From CAYMJK01 sp043101635 (GTDB lineage Bacteria > Planctomycetota > Phycisphaerae > Phycisphaerales > UBA1924): DNA of 26,928 nt. Location of the stretch: positions 1 to 26,928 of the forward strand of contig JBICIE010000257.1 in NCBI GenBank assembly GCA_043101635.1, in the 5' to 3' direction. Of the stretch, positions 26,432-26,928 are shown one piece after another. The translations under genes and the position numbers were made by a program. Positions within the stretch are counted from its first letter, which is position 1, and every line of letters starts with the position of its first letter. The notes beneath the pieces were generated by a model. It did not search any database. It saw only the letters and a program-made list of their open reading frames with translations, and had not been told where the DNA came from.

Positions 26432-26759
26432 ACCGCTCCGGCGCCTGCCACGCGAAGTCCGGATCCTTCTCCAGTACCCGGGCCGACTGCGTCACGCACC
26501 GGTAGCAGGCGCGGATGGTCTCATCCAGCGGGCTCGGCCACGTCGGCTCCTCGCGGTACTGCAGGCACAGGGCGCACTCGCCCTGTTCGCAGTCGGCGGC
26601 AACCGGCTCATGCACTATCGCGCGAAAGGCGAGGGTGAGGCACCGCGCGCAGATGAGGCTGCCGCGGTGGCCCTCGACCATGGGCCGGTCTTCCGACCAC
26701 GGCGAATGGCAGAAGTCGCAGAGGAAGTGGTCGTTGCCCTGGGCGTCTTTGTTGTGCAT
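26430..26759 (-). CDS. Small protein with two tandem ClpX-like C4 zinc fingers
   Basis: A 109-residue protein, not recognised as a named family. It has two cysteine quartets with identical spacing: Cys14, Cys17, Cys37, Cys40 and Cys62, Cys65, Cys85, Cys88, each C-x2-C-x19-C-x2-C. The first quartet (LCDFCHSP...GSLICARCL) resembles the zinc-binding domain at the N-terminus of ClpX (C-x2-C-x18-C-x2-C), which binds adaptors and substrates. No ATPase part is present. A role as adaptor or protein-binding module is speculative. Its ATG is preceded by a heptanucleotide repeat instead of a ribosome binding site, and its stop codon lies in another short repeat. Confidence 0.75.
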   Translation of the reverse strand: MHNKDAQGNDHFLCDFCHSPWSEDRPMVEGHRGSLICARCLTLAFRAIVHEPVAADCEQGECALCLQYREEPTWPSPLDETIRACYRCVTQSARVLEKDPDFAWQAPER

Positions 26760-26760
26760 G

Positions 26761-26809
26761 GCGGAGAGCGGAGAACAGAGAGCAGAGAACAGAGAGCAGA
26801 GAATAGAAT
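26761..26809 (+). repeat. Heptanucleotide tandem repeat, (A/G)CAGAGA-type, seven units
   Basis: Seven units of seven bases in perfect register, alternating GCGGAGA/ACAGAGA/GCAGAGA, fill the gap between the partial gene at the window end and the ATG of the double zinc-finger gene. Shifted in register, the units equal the GAGARYA units inside mfd. Confidence 0.88.
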
Positions 26810-26816
26810 GCCCTGA

Positions 26817-26928
26817 TCATTGACCGCGGGCGCTGGATTTGCCGGTGTATTCGGGCCGGAATCGCGCGAGATCGATTGGAGAGGGGGCGCGGCGGCGTGC
26901 GGCGTGGCCGGTTTGTGCGGCGTTGGCC
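26817..26928 (-). CDS. C-terminal end of an unidentified gene (partial)
   Basis: An open minus-strand frame enters from the window edge and stops at TGA 26817-26819, just before the heptanucleotide array. It encodes about 36 residues ending in IDLARFRPEYTGKSSARGQ, a basic tail that looks like real protein but is too short to identify. In GC-rich DNA an open frame this short can arise by chance. Confidence 0.35.
   Translation of the reverse strand, partial: ANAAQTGHAARRRAPSPIDLARFRPEYTGKSSARGQ

Noticed and set aside
25804..26499. A minus-strand open frame of 231 residues covering the rsmA upstream region, with a repeating KTA-type peptide
   Set aside because: It overlaps the rsmA coding region in another frame, and its periodic peptide is just the 21-bp DNA repeat read through (21 is a multiple of three). 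No start signal supports it.

Overview
The window is GC-rich, gene-dense bacterial chromosome. It most likely comes from a planctomycete of the Phycisphaerae. Four features point there: a secreted protein ending in a paired EF-hand 'GC-type' dockerin tail, a pseudopilin of the planctomycete FTLIELLVVIAI/DGH type, a zinc-ribbon membrane protein, and a small HC1-type histone beside them. The assignment is an inference from gene content; the window holds no rRNA gene.

Layout. 1-2.9 kb: the N-terminal part of a magnesium-chelatase-family AAA+ ATPase (minus) diverges from a secreted esterase-like hydrolase and a PepSY-type membrane protein. Short-period repeats and a tRNA-Arg(ACG) follow. 2.9-7.6 kb (all minus): a polytopic membrane protein, phosphofructokinase, and a penicillin-amidase-family lipoprotein. 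7.6-9.8 kb (minus): a three-gene unit (His/Cys-rich protein, pseudopilin, dockerin-tailed secreted protein) bounded by a promoter overlapping a Fur-family-like palindrome and by a strong intrinsic terminator. 9.9-13.8 kb (plus): mfd, with dps overlapping its 3' end. 13.8-18.1 kb: a methyltransferase (minus), then phoU, a zinc-ribbon membrane protein and moaA (plus). 18.2-21.6 kb: a large secreted zinc metalloprotease (minus) divergent from a MutM/Fpg glycosylase (plus). 21.7-26.9 kb (all minus): a DinB-like protein, mannose-6-phosphate isomerase, a FabZ-like hotdog protein, an HC1 histone, an APH-type phosphotransferase, rsmA, a double zinc-finger protein and the tail of one more gene.

Two patterns run across the genes. 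First, seven genes that lack a Shine-Dalgarno sequence each carry a TANNNT hexamer 5-7 bases before the start codon, the layout expected of leaderless mRNAs. The other genes mostly have clear Shine-Dalgarno sequences. Second, arrays of seven-base tandem repeats of several unrelated unit sequences sit at gene ends, and one lies inside mfd. They resemble the heptanucleotide STRR repeats of filamentous cyanobacteria. A separate, exactly 21-bp-phased array lies upstream of rsmA.

Most genes are housekeeping: DNA repair (mfd, mutM), glycolysis and sugar phosphate metabolism (pfkA, manA), cofactor synthesis (moaA), rRNA modification (rsmA) and DNA/iron protection (dps). The most distinctive locus is the predicted metal-responsive pseudopilin/dockerin operon.
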